NCBI GenBank assembly: GCA_017883205.1 | Contig: JADGNZ010000017.1 | Location: 48,782 to 112,781, forward strand | Direction of reading: 5' to 3' | Source of the DNA: Thermoanaerobaculia bacterium | GTDB taxonomy: Bacteria > Acidobacteriota > Thermoanaerobaculia > Gp7-AA8 | DNA length: 64,000 bases | In this document: piece by piece, positions 49,629 through 58,928 of the stretch | How the letters are laid out: each line of letters starts with the position of its first letter | Position numbering within the stretch: the stretch's first letter is position 1 | The notes under the pieces: model-generated | Database searches by the model: none | What the model was told of the DNA's origin: nothing | The model's input: the letters and a program-made list of their open reading frames with translations, nothing else | Translations under genes and position numbers: made by a program

Positions 49629-51209
49629 CTCGCTCTTCAGCAACGCCTCATACGCCGGGAGCGTCAGAAAATCAGCCAGTTCTTCGTTCAGGATCAGGTC
49701 GTCAAAGATCGCTGCCGCTGCATCGAGATGCGGACGCGTTCCGATTGCTTTCAGTTCTTCGTCGCGGATCTGGCGGTAAAGCTCCTCCGTCACCTCGCGT
49801 CCGTCGTCGAGGTGAGCGCGGTGATGAATCCATTGCCAGAGTTGGGTGCGCGAGATCTCCGCAGTGGCGGCGTCTTCCATCAGGTTGTAGAGCGGGACGC
49901 ATCCCAGTCCGCCGAGCCACGCCTCGAGGTAGAGGATGCCTACGTTGACGTTCTGCCGGAGTCCTTTTTCGGTGATGACTCCTTCGGGCACCGCAAGCAG
50001 ATCGGCTGCAGTGACCTGCACGTCGTCGCGCTTGCGGTCGATCTGGTTTGGTCCGGGCATTCCTTCGTCGAAGATCTGCTTCGCGATCGGCACCAGACCG
50101 GGATGCGCGACCCAAGTGCCGTCGTGACCGGCGCGCACTTCGCGCAGTTTGTCGGCGACGACCTTCTGCATTGCTGCGTCGTTGGCAGCGTCGTCGTTCT
50201 TGATCGGAATCTGCGCAGCCATACCGCCCATCGCGTGGATGCCGCGCCGGTGACAGGTCTTGATCAGCAGCGCCACATAGGAAGCGAGGAAATGCTTCTC
50301 CATCGTCACGCTGCCGCGGTCCGGCAACACGAAGTCGCTCTTCGCGCGGAGCTTCTTAATGAAGGAAAAGATGTAGTCCCAGCGTCCGCAGTTGAGGCCG
50401 GAAGAATGCTCGCGAAGCTCGTAGAGGATCTCGTCCATCTCGAACGCCGCCAGGATCGTCTCGATCAAGACAGTAGCTCGGATCGTTCCGTTCGGAACGC
50501 CGAGCTGTTGCTGCGCCCGGACGAAGACATCGTTCCAGAGCCGTGCCTCGAGGTGCGACTCCATCTTCGGCAGATAAAAGTAAGGACCGGTGCTGCGTGC
50601 GATCGCTTCCTTCGCGTTGTGGAAGAAGTAGAGCCCGAAGTCGAAGAGGCTGGCCGATACCGGCTCGCCGTCGACGAGGAGATGCTTCTCCGGAAGGTGC
50701 CAGCCGCGTGGCCGGACCAGGAGCGTGGCCGTCTTCTCGTGCAGCGCGTATTGCTTCGCGCCGGCCGTGAACGAGATCGTGCGCCGCACCGCGTCGCGAA
50801 GGTTGAGCTGACCTTCGATGTTGTTCGCCCACGTCGGCGCGTTGGCGTCTTCGAAGTCGGCCATGAAAACGCTCGCGCCGCAGTTGAGGGCGTTGATGAT
50901 CATCTTCCGGTCGACCGGCCCGGTGATCTCGACGCGCCGATCCATGAGGTCCGCGGGAATCGGAGCGACAGTCCATTCGCGATCGCGCATCTCTTTCGTC
51001 TCCGGCAGAAAGTCGGGAAGCTCGCCCGCGTCGATGCGTTGCTTCCGCGCTTCGCGCCGCGCCAGGAGCTCGACGCGACGGGGATTGAATTCGCGATGCA
51101 GTTCGGCTACGAACGCGAGCGCTTGCGGCGTCAGGATCTCCGACCATTCGGGGCGCACCTCGCCGCGAACATCGATTCCCGCTCCAACTTCGATCATTGC
51201 CGTCGTCAT
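49554..51209 (-). CDS. aceB: Malate synthase A
   Basis: [73 protein letters not shown]; repeat-derived C-terminal tail. Confidence 0.97.
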   Translation of the reverse strand: MTTAMIEVGAGIDVRGEVRPEWSEILTPQALAFVAELHREFNPRRVELLARREARKQRIDAGELPDFLPETKEMRDREWTVAPIPADLMDRRVEITGPVDRKMIINALNCGASVFMADFEDANAPTWANNIEGQLNLRDAVRRTISFTAGAKQYALHEKTATLLVRPRGWHLPEKHLLVDGEPVSASLFDFGLYFFHNAKEAIARSTGPYFYLPKMESHLEARLWNDVFVRAQQQLGVPNGTIRATVLIETILAAFEMDEILYELREHSSGLNCGRWDYIFSFIKKLRAKSDFVLPDRGSVTMEKHFLASYVALLIKTCHRRGIHAMGGMAAQIPIKNDDAANDAAMQKVVADKLREVRAGHDGTWVAHPGLVPIAKQIFDEGMPGPNQIDRKRDDVQVTAADLLAVPEGVITEKGLRQNVNVGILYLEAWLGGLGCVPLYNLMEDAATAEISRTQLWQWIHHRAHLDDGREVTEELYRQIRDEELKAIGTRPHLDAAAAIFDDLILNEELADFLTLPAYEALLKSERAEKRDQRSETRDQGKTARGAPDL

Positions 51210-51380
51210 GGTGTAAAGTAGTTGAGCACGGAATGGGCCAAGTTGATACCCATCTGTATGTTACGCAGTAAAGAGTTGTGAAGTCGCCGCCGTAAAGTTG
51301 TCAACGATTGTAAAGAAACGCGGCCGTCGTCCAGGCGGCCCTCATGACAGTCCAACCACCGTGCCAGTTCAGGAGATCCC

Positions 51381-52913
51381 ATGAATACCCTCGGCACCAA
51401 AGTCCGCTCCATCCGCCGCCGCGAACGGATCACACAGGCAGACCTCGCCGCGAAGCTCGAGATCTCGCCGAGCTATCTCAACCTCATCGAGCACAATCAG
51501 CGGCCGCTTCCCGCGCATCTGCTGGTGAAGGTCGCGCAGGTGCTGAAGGTCGAGCTCAACTCGTTTGCAGACGACGATCACTCCCGTCTGGCCGGCGATC
51601 TTCAGGAAGCGTTCGGCGATCCGATGTTCGAAGAGCACGCCGTCACCACCGTCGACATGCGCGATCTTGCCGAACATCCCGCCACCGCCCGCGCGGTCCT
51701 GGCGCTGTATCAGGCCTATCGCTCGACGGTGGAGTCGACGCGCGCACTCGCCAGCAAGGTCTATGACGGCCAGGATTTTCACGGCATCGATCCGGCCCAC
51801 CTTCCGTCGGAGGAGGTGTCGGACGTTTTGCAGCACAACCTCAACTACTTCCCCGAGCTCGAAGCAGCAGCTGAGGAGCTCGGCAGACGCGCGCTGCCGA
51901 ATCGTTCCGATGTCAATCGCTCGCTGACGCAGTACCTGCGCGAGAAGCATCGCATCGAAGTGGAGGTCGTTCCGGTCGGCCGCGACCGCACCGCCACGCG
52001 GCGCTACGATCCGGAGCGGCGCGTGCTCTCGCTCTCCGCGGTCCTTCCGCCGTGGAGCCGGCAGTTCCAGCTCGCACACCAACTGGCGCTCATCGAAGCG
52101 GCACCGCTGCTCGATTCCATCGTCGAGCGCTCGAGAGACTTTCTCACGACGCCGGAGTCGGCGAAGCTCTGCCGCATCGCGCTGGCCAGCTACTTCGCCG
52201 CCGCGCTGCTGATGCCGTACGACGAGTTCCTGTCGATCAGCGAACAGGTTCGTTACGACATCGAGCTGCTGCAACATCACTACACGGCGAGCTGGGAGCA
52301 GGTCTGCCACCGCCTGACCACCCTCCGTAATCCTCTGCGCCTCGGCGTCCCGTTCCACTTCGTCCGTGTCGACATCGCCGGCAACATATCCAAGCGCTTC
52401 AGCGGCACCGGCATTCGCTTCGCGCGTTTCTCAGGCTCGTGCCCGCGATGGGATGTGCATGCGGCGTTTCTAACGCCGGGAAGGATTCGGACGCAGCTTT
52501 CGAAGATGCCCGACGGCACCGCGTACTTTTGCGTCGCCCGCACCATCCGCAAGAGCTTCGGCTACGCAACCGGCGATGCGCTGATGGCGGTCGGAATCGG
52601 CTGCCCGGTGAGTGACGCGCGAAAACTCGTCTACGCCGACGGCTACGATCTCGATAACCTCGATGCGGCCGTCCCGATCGGAACGACCTGCCGCCTCTGC
52701 GAGCGCCTCGACTGCGAGCAGCGCGCCTTCCCCCCGATCCAGCACGGCTTCACCATCGACGAAAACGTCCGCGGCGCCTCGTTCTACGCCCCCGCCGAAG
52801 GAGTGCGGGCGTCTCGCCCGCGGGCACTCGGGCGTCCCCGCCCGAGTGCTTCAGCAGAATCGAAAAAACGAAAAACTACTGAACCGCCACTTCCTTCGCG
52901 CAGTACTGATTGA
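51381..52913 (+). CDS. XRE-family regulator with short-chain fatty-acyl-responsive (ScfR/RamB-like) C-terminal region
   Basis: LGTKVRSIRRRERITQADLAAKLEISPSYLNLIEHNQRPL; AALLMPYDEFL; TCRLCERLDCEQRAFPP; divergent from aceB/aceA. Confidence 0.9.
   Translation: MNTLGTKVRSIRRRERITQADLAAKLEISPSYLNLIEHNQRPLPAHLLVKVAQVLKVELNSFADDDHSRLAGDLQEAFGDPMFEEHAVTTVDMRDLAEHPATARAVLALYQAYRSTVESTRALASKVYDGQDFHGIDPAHLPSEEVSDVLQHNLNYFPELEAAAEELGRRALPNRSDVNRSLTQYLREKHRIEVEVVPVGRDRTATRRYDPERRVLSLSAVLPPWSRQFQLAHQLALIEAAPLLDSIVERSRDFLTTPESAKLCRIALASYFAAALLMPYDEFLSISEQVRYDIELLQHHYTASWEQVCHRLTTLRNPLRLGVPFHFVRVDIAGNISKRFSGTGIRFARFSGSCPRWDVHAAFLTPGRIRTQLSKMPDGTAYFCVARTIRKSFGYATGDALMAVGIGCPVSDARKLVYADGYDLDNLDAAVPIGTTCRLCERLDCEQRAFPPIQHGFTIDENVRGASFYAPAEGVRASRPRALGRPRPSASAESKKRKTTEPPLPSRSTD
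52800..52849. repeat. Family A palindromic element inside the 3' end of the RamB-like gene
   Basis: GGAGTGCGGGCGTCTCGCCCGCGGGCACTCGGGCGTCCCCGCCCGAGTGC. Confidence 0.9.
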
Positions 52914-53310
52914 ACGCCGCAGCCAGCTCCGACGCGATGTCGTGCGCCGCGCGTCCTTCGATCTGATGCCGCTCCACCATCTTCACCAGCTCGCCATCGC
53001 GGAACAACGCGATCGACGGCGACGACGGCCGGTAACCGACAAAGTAATCGCGTGCCCGGTTCGTGGCATCGCGGTCATTGCCCGCGAACACGGTGATCAT
53101 CTTGTCGGGCTTGACGTCGTTCTCGAGCGACAGCGCGATCGCCGGACGGGCCACGCCGGCGGCGCATCCGCAGACCGAGTTCACGACCACGAGCACCGTG
53201 CCCTTCTTCTCCTGCATCACCGCATCCACTTCCTGCGGCGTGCGTGTTTCCTGAAATCCGAGCTGCGTCAGCTCCTCGCGCATCGGACCAGCTATCCGTT
53301 CGTCGTACAT
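52876..53310 (-). CDS. BrxA/BrxB-family bacilliredoxin
   Basis: MYDERIAGPMREELTQLGFQETRTPQEVDAVMQEKKGTVLVVVNSVCGCAAGVARPA (CGC motif). Confidence 0.92.
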   Translation of the reverse strand: MYDERIAGPMREELTQLGFQETRTPQEVDAVMQEKKGTVLVVVNSVCGCAAGVARPAIALSLENDVKPDKMITVFAGNDRDATNRARDYFVGYRPSSPSIALFRDGELVKMVERHQIEGRAAHDIASELAAAFNQYCAKEVAVQ

Positions 53311-53524
53311 TGGTTCTCCTCCGGTGTCTGGAAAGCGAAATCGTACCGTGAAAATTCGGGGAGTGGGGAGTGGGGCGTGGGGGGTGGGTTCGGGGAGTCG
53401 AGGGATGAAGAACTTCGGCCGCATGACGTTGAGCATCAGCTTCAGCTCTTCGATAGCTTCGCGATAGGTGATTCGTGGGAACGGCTGCTTCGTCTCTTCA
53501 AGCTTCGAGTCCGGCCTCGGCGTA

Positions 53525-53679
53525 GGCGGCGAGACGCCGCCTGGCCAGCCGGCGGGACGCCAGCGTTCCGCTGGCACAAGGGTGCGATGTGAGCGTGGGT
53601 GGGAAGCGAGCACAAGGTGCGCCACATGCGGATGGAACGCTGGCGTCCTCGCCGGCTGGCTCGGCGGCGTCTCGCCGCC
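53525..53679. repeat. Family B palindromic element, inverted pair (<- ->)
   Basis: GGCGGCGAGACGCCGCCTGGCCAGCCGGCGGGACGCCAGCGTTCC ... GGAACGCTGGCGTCCTCGCCGGCTGGCTCGGCGGCGTCTCGCCGCC. Confidence 0.85.
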
Positions 53680-53840
53680 GCTACCCTGGCACCTTCACGG
53701 ACAGCGACTGCGGCACGATCGCAATCGTGACGGGTGCCTCCATCGTGATGACTTCGCTGTCGACGCTCAAGTGGAAGTGTTTTCTGGAGCGAGCATCGAT
53801 CGGCTCCGACCCCCGACTCCCGGAAACCGACCCCCGCGAA

Positions 53841-55040
53841 TCACCTCCGCACCGCCCGCCCTCGCACCATCCCCGCCAGCGCTGCCAGATCGCGCGCATC
53901 GATCATCCCGTCGCCGTTGACGTCGCATCCCCAGCTCGCGTGCGCGGACGTCGTGGCGTGAGGTCCGCCCGACAACTCCTTGCTCAGCGCCGAGATGTCC
54001 GCGGCATCGACGACTCCGTCGCCGTTGCAGTCGCCGGACGCCGGCACGATCAGCTTGTAGATTACGAAGCCGCTCGCGAAGTAGACGCTCCCATCCGGCC
54101 CCTCGGCCACATCGATGATCGGATCGCTCTCGTTCTGAATCACCGCCACCGGATCGGGAACCGGATTGGCGTAGACGTCGGGCACGTAGAAGAGAGCCTT
54201 GGCCACATAGCTGCCCAGCAGATACCCGCGCCGGAGGATGGGATTGCGTCCGCTGAGCGGCGCCATTCCAGTCGGTGCCACGACGACCGGAAACGTGTAG
54301 ACAGGCGGACGCATCCCGGCAACCGGCGGCCGGTTTCCTGCCGTATACGGCCAGCCGCAGTCATCTCCCTCCGCCACGACGTCGATCTCGTCGTCCACGG
54401 CGTCGCCATTGTCGGTAAGGATGACGCGCTGCGTTGCCGCATCCCACGCCAGGTCGAAAGGATTCCGAAAACCGCTCGCGAACTGCACGGTCGAGCCATC
54501 CGGCAGGATCCGCCACAGCTTTCCGGCGTTCCATGCTGGATCCTGTGCGAGACCGCCCATCCCATAGTCGCCGATGGCAAGAAAGATCGAGCCGTCCGGC
54601 GCGATCGTGAGATTGCCCCCATGGTGCTCGGAAGAGACCCCCCGCTCCGCCACATCCTTGTCGCAGACGAAGCGATGGATCTCGCTCTCCGCCCCGGTCG
54701 TGAGGTCGATCGCCGAGACGATGTCGTACGTAATCGCCGGCGTCGTGTAGTGAACGATAGCCGTGTTGTCATCCCGCAGCGCCAACCCGATCAACCCGCA
54801 GTTCCCATTCGCCTCGGTCGCCACGTGCGCAACCACGACCGGCGTCCCCGCCACCTTCTCCGCAGGCCCGAGCCGCAGAACATCCCCACTCTTGATCGAG
54901 TAGTAAATCGTCCCCCCCGAGTCCACCGCAAGCGAAGTGAGAAAACCCGGCGCCCCCTGCAAAACCTGAACATGAAACCCCGGCAACGTCGACGCGCGCG
55001 CCGCCGAAGCCAGTATCAGAATCAAAAGGAGTCGTTTCAT
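53841..55040 (-). CDS. PQQ-dependent sugar dehydrogenase-like beta-propeller with C-terminal type I dockerin-like domain
   Basis: DGSIFLAIGDYGMGGLAQDPAWNAGKLWRI; GDCNGDGVVDAADISALSKEL...GCDVNGDGMIDARDLAALAGMV. Confidence 0.85.
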   Translation of the reverse strand: MKRLLLILILASAARASTLPGFHVQVLQGAPGFLTSLAVDSGGTIYYSIKSGDVLRLGPAEKVAGTPVVVAHVATEANGNCGLIGLALRDDNTAIVHYTTPAITYDIVSAIDLTTGAESEIHRFVCDKDVAERGVSSEHHGGNLTIAPDGSIFLAIGDYGMGGLAQDPAWNAGKLWRILPDGSTVQFASGFRNPFDLAWDAATQRVILTDNGDAVDDEIDVVAEGDDCGWPYTAGNRPPVAGMRPPVYTFPVVVAPTGMAPLSGRNPILRRGYLLGSYVAKALFYVPDVYANPVPDPVAVIQNESDPIIDVAEGPDGSVYFASGFVIYKLIVPASGDCNGDGVVDAADISALSKELSGGPHATTSAHASWGCDVNGDGMIDARDLAALAGMVRGRAVRR

Positions 55041-55362
55041 TCGCGGAGAGTCTCGGTGTTTTGGCAGATCTCAGGATCTTCTGGTGGCTTCGTCAGTTCG
55101 CGATACCCAGGCGGCTAATCCGTCCGGTCGCTGAGGCGACAAACGATATCCGTGCCAGCCTCTTCCCGGAACGCTGCCCGCGCGTGTTCGACGGGTCAAG
55201 TCAGGCGGCGCGAAGCGCCGACCGGAAGCTCCCGACACCGATGGAATGCTTCCGAGGAAGCCTCGGTTACGAAGGCCCTTGACGCATGAGGGCACCGCGC
55301 CGATAATCGCGCCCCTCGCCGCAGCCGCCTCCCAACGGCCGCCGAGCGTTTCTCACCAGTGT

Positions 55363-55439
<77 letters not shown>

Positions 55440-55455
55440 ATCGAATCCAACTCAA

Positions 55456-55478
55456 CCCTCTGGAAACAGAGGGTTTTT
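55456..55478 (+). terminator. Rho-independent terminator after tRNA-fMet
   Basis: CCCTCTG-gaaa-CAGAGGG-TTTTT. Confidence 0.85.
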
Positions 55479-55731
55479 GGTTTTCTGACCTCCTCTCACG
55501 CTAACAGCGTCCAGCCCCGTAAAACAGGACCAGAAGGCCCTCACCCGCAGAAACTCCGCAGAAGCCGATTGATGCTCACCGGCTCGCGATTCGGATGATT
55601 TGCCGACCCGCAACTGCACGGTGGCTACGTGCGTGCTCTCAGACGCTGCCTGATTCCGAATGTGTGGTCTCCACAGCCGGGCTGGAACGGAAGATTGCTG
55701 ATAGAGAAGGCGTGCGTCTGGCCGCGGCGCG

Positions 55732-56223
55732 TCACGATCTCAGCGGCTCGAAGATCCCTTCGTCTCGATTCTTGCGCACGTTGTCCCAATTGAAGCAGTG
55801 GCCGTTCATTGCGACGTAGACGCCGGCTGGCTGGATCTGCGCAAACGAAACCGCGCTTGCTAAGTTGAACAACCCATCGAGGCCGCCAAAAGCGGCGGGC
55901 ACCATGGCGCCTGTCAGGATAATCGTCTTCCCCCCGACGCGTTGCGCGATCAGCTGCGCTGTCTCGACGATCGTGTCCGTGCCATGCGTGATGACGATGC
56001 TCATCTCGGCACAGGTACGGCACGCCTCGACGATGTTCTGGCGCTGCGTATCCGTCATATCGAGGCTATCCACCATCATCAATACTTCTGTTTCGATGGT
56101 GAGCCGGCAGCGGCCTCGGCGCAACATCGCGTCAACCTGCGAGCTGCGGAGGACAAGCGTAGCGCTTGCCTCGTCGTAGTCCTTGTCGAAGGTCCCCCCT
56201 GTAACGAAGAGGCGTATGTTCAT
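55732..56223 (-). CDS. Single-domain asparaginase-like protein (N-domain only)
   Basis: MNIRLFVTGGTFDKDYD; VITHGTDTIVETAQLIAQRVGGKTIILTGAMVPAAF; ~163 aa. Confidence 0.85.
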   Translation of the reverse strand: MNIRLFVTGGTFDKDYDEASATLVLRSSQVDAMLRRGRCRLTIETEVLMMVDSLDMTDTQRQNIVEACRTCAEMSIVITHGTDTIVETAQLIAQRVGGKTIILTGAMVPAAFGGLDGLFNLASAVSFAQIQPAGVYVAMNGHCFNWDNVRKNRDEGIFEPLRS

Positions 56224-56345
56224 GGTGTCTTTCCAATCGTCATCTCGATCAACCTGTTGACCAACCTGATGGATCATCGTCGTTCTCGAGCGGTGAGACT
56301 CAGATCACGATCCCAAGTACGGAGCCCTGTCTCTGCATCCTGCAT

Positions 56346-57038
56346 TCACCTCGGAATCGCGAGAATCGAGAGAAGCCGTTCGTGCAGTTCGCCGTTCTTG
56401 CGGAAGTACGACGCGGCGGGAAGCAACTCGACGACGTCATAGTAGGCGGGTCGGAAGGGGGCCGTCGCCTCCGCCACCACGGATACGCTAAATCCGGCCG
56501 CGCGGAGCTCGCTGATGGTCATCTCCGGACCCGCGACCGACGTCGTCACCAGTTGCACCGTGAGCGGCGTGCCCCCGTTGCGTACGGAAATGGCTTTCAC
56601 CTCCTGGATGAGCGCCCGAATGTACCTGCGTCCGTCCGTTCCGGCGTCATACGCCATTCGCTCCGATCTATTGGCGGTCGAAGACCTCGATGGTAGCTGA
56701 GGTGGGTTGCAGACGATTGCATCGATCGGACCCGGTACGATGTTGGAGAGATCGGAAAGATCGGCGAGCATCGGCAACACGCGCCGAGGGCATCCGGCGA
56801 GTCTCGCGAGCGCGGCTGTTTCAGCCAGAGCGAGAGGATTCGTGTCGATCGCGTAGACGATTCGGGCGCCCTGCTCGACGGCAGTAACCGAGAGCACTCC
56901 CGAGCCGCAACCCACATCGACGACCACGCTTCCCGCCCACACTTCGAGCGAACCGGCCAAGAGTTGAGTCAATGGGGATGGAGCCATGACCGGCTGAAAG
57001 AGATTCGCGTACTGTCGAGAAAGCTCAGAGAGAATCAT
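56346..57038 (-). CDS. Class I SAM-dependent methyltransferase, HemK/PrmC-like with NPPQ motif
   Basis: VVVDVGCGSGVLSVTAVEQGARIVYAIDTNPLAL; IDAIVCNPPQLP. Confidence 0.88.
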   Translation of the reverse strand: MILSELSRQYANLFQPVMAPSPLTQLLAGSLEVWAGSVVVDVGCGSGVLSVTAVEQGARIVYAIDTNPLALAETAALARLAGCPRRVLPMLADLSDLSNIVPGPIDAIVCNPPQLPSRSSTANRSERMAYDAGTDGRRYIRALIQEVKAISVRNGGTPLTVQLVTTSVAGPEMTISELRAAGFSVSVVAEATAPFRPAYYDVVELLPAASYFRKNGELHERLLSILAIPR

Positions 57039-57045
57039 AGGTTCC

Positions 57046-57510
57046 TCACTCGACGATATCGGCGAACTTGCAGCGGAGGATCTTTCGCAAGTCGTGAAGC
57101 AGCAACTCCAGGCCCGCGCCCGGGTCACCCGCGCTGATGTTGATGACGGTATTCCGGAGAATTCCTGTATGGACGATGATCAGAACGTCGTCGGGGAGTG
57201 CGATCGGAGGAATTGCGCCCACCGGAAATCCCACCGCCTGCGCAACTGCCTCAGCCGCGCTCGAACGAAACTCTTTGACTCCAGACGCGAACTTCAACTT
57301 CGACATCGACAGTCGCGAGGAGCCGGGGACGCAGCCTACGATGACTCGCGGACCCTTCCTTGGGAAGAATACGAGGCACTTGATCATCGCCGCCGCCGAG
57401 ACGCCGCGTGCCTCCGCGGCGTCCTTTACGGTGAGTGCAGATTTCGAGTGAACGAGCAGTCTGAAAGGGATTTTGTTTTCCTCAAGCAGACGAGTGACGC
57501 GCGTGTCCAT
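57046..57510 (-). CDS. YbaK/EbsC-family aminoacyl-tRNA deacylase-like protein
   Basis: MDTRVTRLLEENKIPFRLLVHSKSALTVKDAAEARGVSAAAMIKCLVF...RLSMSKLKFASGVKEFRSSAAEAVAQAVGFPVGAIPP. Confidence 0.88.
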   Translation of the reverse strand: MDTRVTRLLEENKIPFRLLVHSKSALTVKDAAEARGVSAAAMIKCLVFFPRKGPRVIVGCVPGSSRLSMSKLKFASGVKEFRSSAAEAVAQAVGFPVGAIPPIALPDDVLIIVHTGILRNTVINISAGDPGAGLELLLHDLRKILRCKFADIVE

Positions 57511-57515
57511 GATGT

Positions 57516-58565
57516 TCACCTTCCCTTCTGAAACTCGATGCACGCCTCGCGAACCTGCCCGAGTGCCTGTTTGAGCGCGGCGAGCGACTTCGCATTCCCG
57601 AACGAAATCCGCAGGAACCGATCGAACCGCGGGCCGCCGAAGTCGTCGCCCTCCACGATGCGGACGCCCCGCCGCAGGAGGCGCTTCGCGAATTCGCTCG
57701 CCGACTCTGCGATCTCCGGCGGCAGTTCGGCGAATGCGTAATAGCCAGCGTTCGGCGCCGCCAGTTCGAAACCGAGGTCGATCAGCGTGCGGTAGACAAC
57801 ATCAGCGCGTGTGCGAAGTTCATCACGTACGGGTGTGAACCAGCGGCCACCGGTCTGTTCCCAGTCGCGAAGAACTCGCAGCGCGAACTCCTGGGTGGAG
57901 ACCGACACCCCCATACTGAGCGTGGTGACGATGTCCGTCGCGTCCGATGCGAGCGACTCCGGGCATACCAGATATCCGATGCGCAGGCCCGGCACCGCGA
58001 ACGTCTTCGACAAACTGCCGACGATGAAGGTCGACTCGGCATGCGGGGCCACGTCAGCAAGATTCAGGTGGCCATCGCCGTCGTACAACATCGACTCGTA
58101 CGTGACATCGAGGATCGTGAACGACCCCGAGGATCGCAACTCGCTCGAACGGAACACCTGCCCGATCGGGTTGGCCGGATTCACAGCGAAGACCATGTGA
58201 ACGTCGGCCGCGCTGCCGAAGAACTGCGGCAGCAGCGGAACGGTCCACACGCCATCGTGAAAATTGAGGGGAACGTCGTCGTACGTGACACCGAGGATCT
58301 TCGCCTGATTGACCGGCAGCTTCATCCACGTCGGCGTGATGCAGTGCAGGCGTGGTGTCCCGCCACGATTTTCTGCGAGAAGTTTCACGAAGGACTGCGC
58401 CACAAAAATCGCTTGCGTGCCGCCATTCGTGACGATGACGTTCGCCGGATTCACGTGCCAGCCGTTGTAACGGTATAGGTACTGGGCGATAGCGACACGC
58501 AGCGACAGGAACCCGCGATCAGGAGGGTAGGCGATGGGTGTTCCACCAAACGCGATTTCGGTCAT
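57516..58565 (-). CDS. Fold-type I PLP aminotransferase, C-terminal ~85% (lacks normal N-terminus)
   Basis: YPPDRGFLSLRVAIAQYLYRYNGWHVNPANVIVTNGGTQAIF; VGSLSKTFAVPGLRIGYLV (PLP lysine). Confidence 0.88.
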   Translation of the reverse strand: MTEIAFGGTPIAYPPDRGFLSLRVAIAQYLYRYNGWHVNPANVIVTNGGTQAIFVAQSFVKLLAENRGGTPRLHCITPTWMKLPVNQAKILGVTYDDVPLNFHDGVWTVPLLPQFFGSAADVHMVFAVNPANPIGQVFRSSELRSSGSFTILDVTYESMLYDGDGHLNLADVAPHAESTFIVGSLSKTFAVPGLRIGYLVCPESLASDATDIVTTLSMGVSVSTQEFALRVLRDWEQTGGRWFTPVRDELRTRADVVYRTLIDLGFELAAPNAGYYAFAELPPEIAESASEFAKRLLRRGVRIVEGDDFGGPRFDRFLRISFGNAKSLAALKQALGQVREACIEFQKGR

Positions 58566-58873
58566 GACTGCACCTCCAGCGCGGCGTAGAGATGGCCAAC
58601 AACCGAAGCGGGTGGCCCCCAGAACCCTGGAACGCCACGCGCGAGTTCGTGAACGACCGGAACGCCGCCGGCGTGAATGCGGCTCTTCAACAGGAGAGGG
58701 GCGAAGGCGGGGGGAAGGTTTGCGGGATGGGATTCTGTGTAATTGCGGCTGCTGTTGTTCGGGGCCTGCGGAATCTGAGGATCGCCGGTACGGTTGTGGG
58801 TGAGACGAGAACTGGCCGCGCCACAATCGTCGGCGTCGTCGTCACTGTCATCGGGACTCAACATTGTCTTCAT
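58562..58873 (-). CDS. 103-aa ORF: acidic leader followed by apparent missing N-terminus of the aminotransferase; ATGA overlap with 57516-58565
   Basis: LPPAFAPLLLKSRIHAGGVPVVHELARGVPGFWGPPASVVGHLYAALE matches the usual aminotransferase N-terminal pattern (..I.L..G.P.F..P..V...). Confidence 0.6.
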   Translation of the reverse strand: MKTMLSPDDSDDDADDCGAASSRLTHNRTGDPQIPQAPNNSSRNYTESHPANLPPAFAPLLLKSRIHAGGVPVVHELARGVPGFWGPPASVVGHLYAALEVQS

Positions 58874-58928
58874 CGTTAACCTCCGATGCGAGACGTTAGA
58901 ACAAACTTGTGGCCGCCTCGTCGAGTCT

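Noticed and set aside
49728-51221. 497-aa plus-strand ORF
   Set aside because: Antisense shadow of aceB.
53589-55118. 509-aa plus-strand ORF
   Set aside because: Antisense shadow of the PQQ dehydrogenase-like gene.
58562-58873. RiPP precursor peptide interpretation of the 103-aa ORF
   Set aside because: Its C-terminal half matches an aminotransferase N-terminus better than a leader/core peptide.
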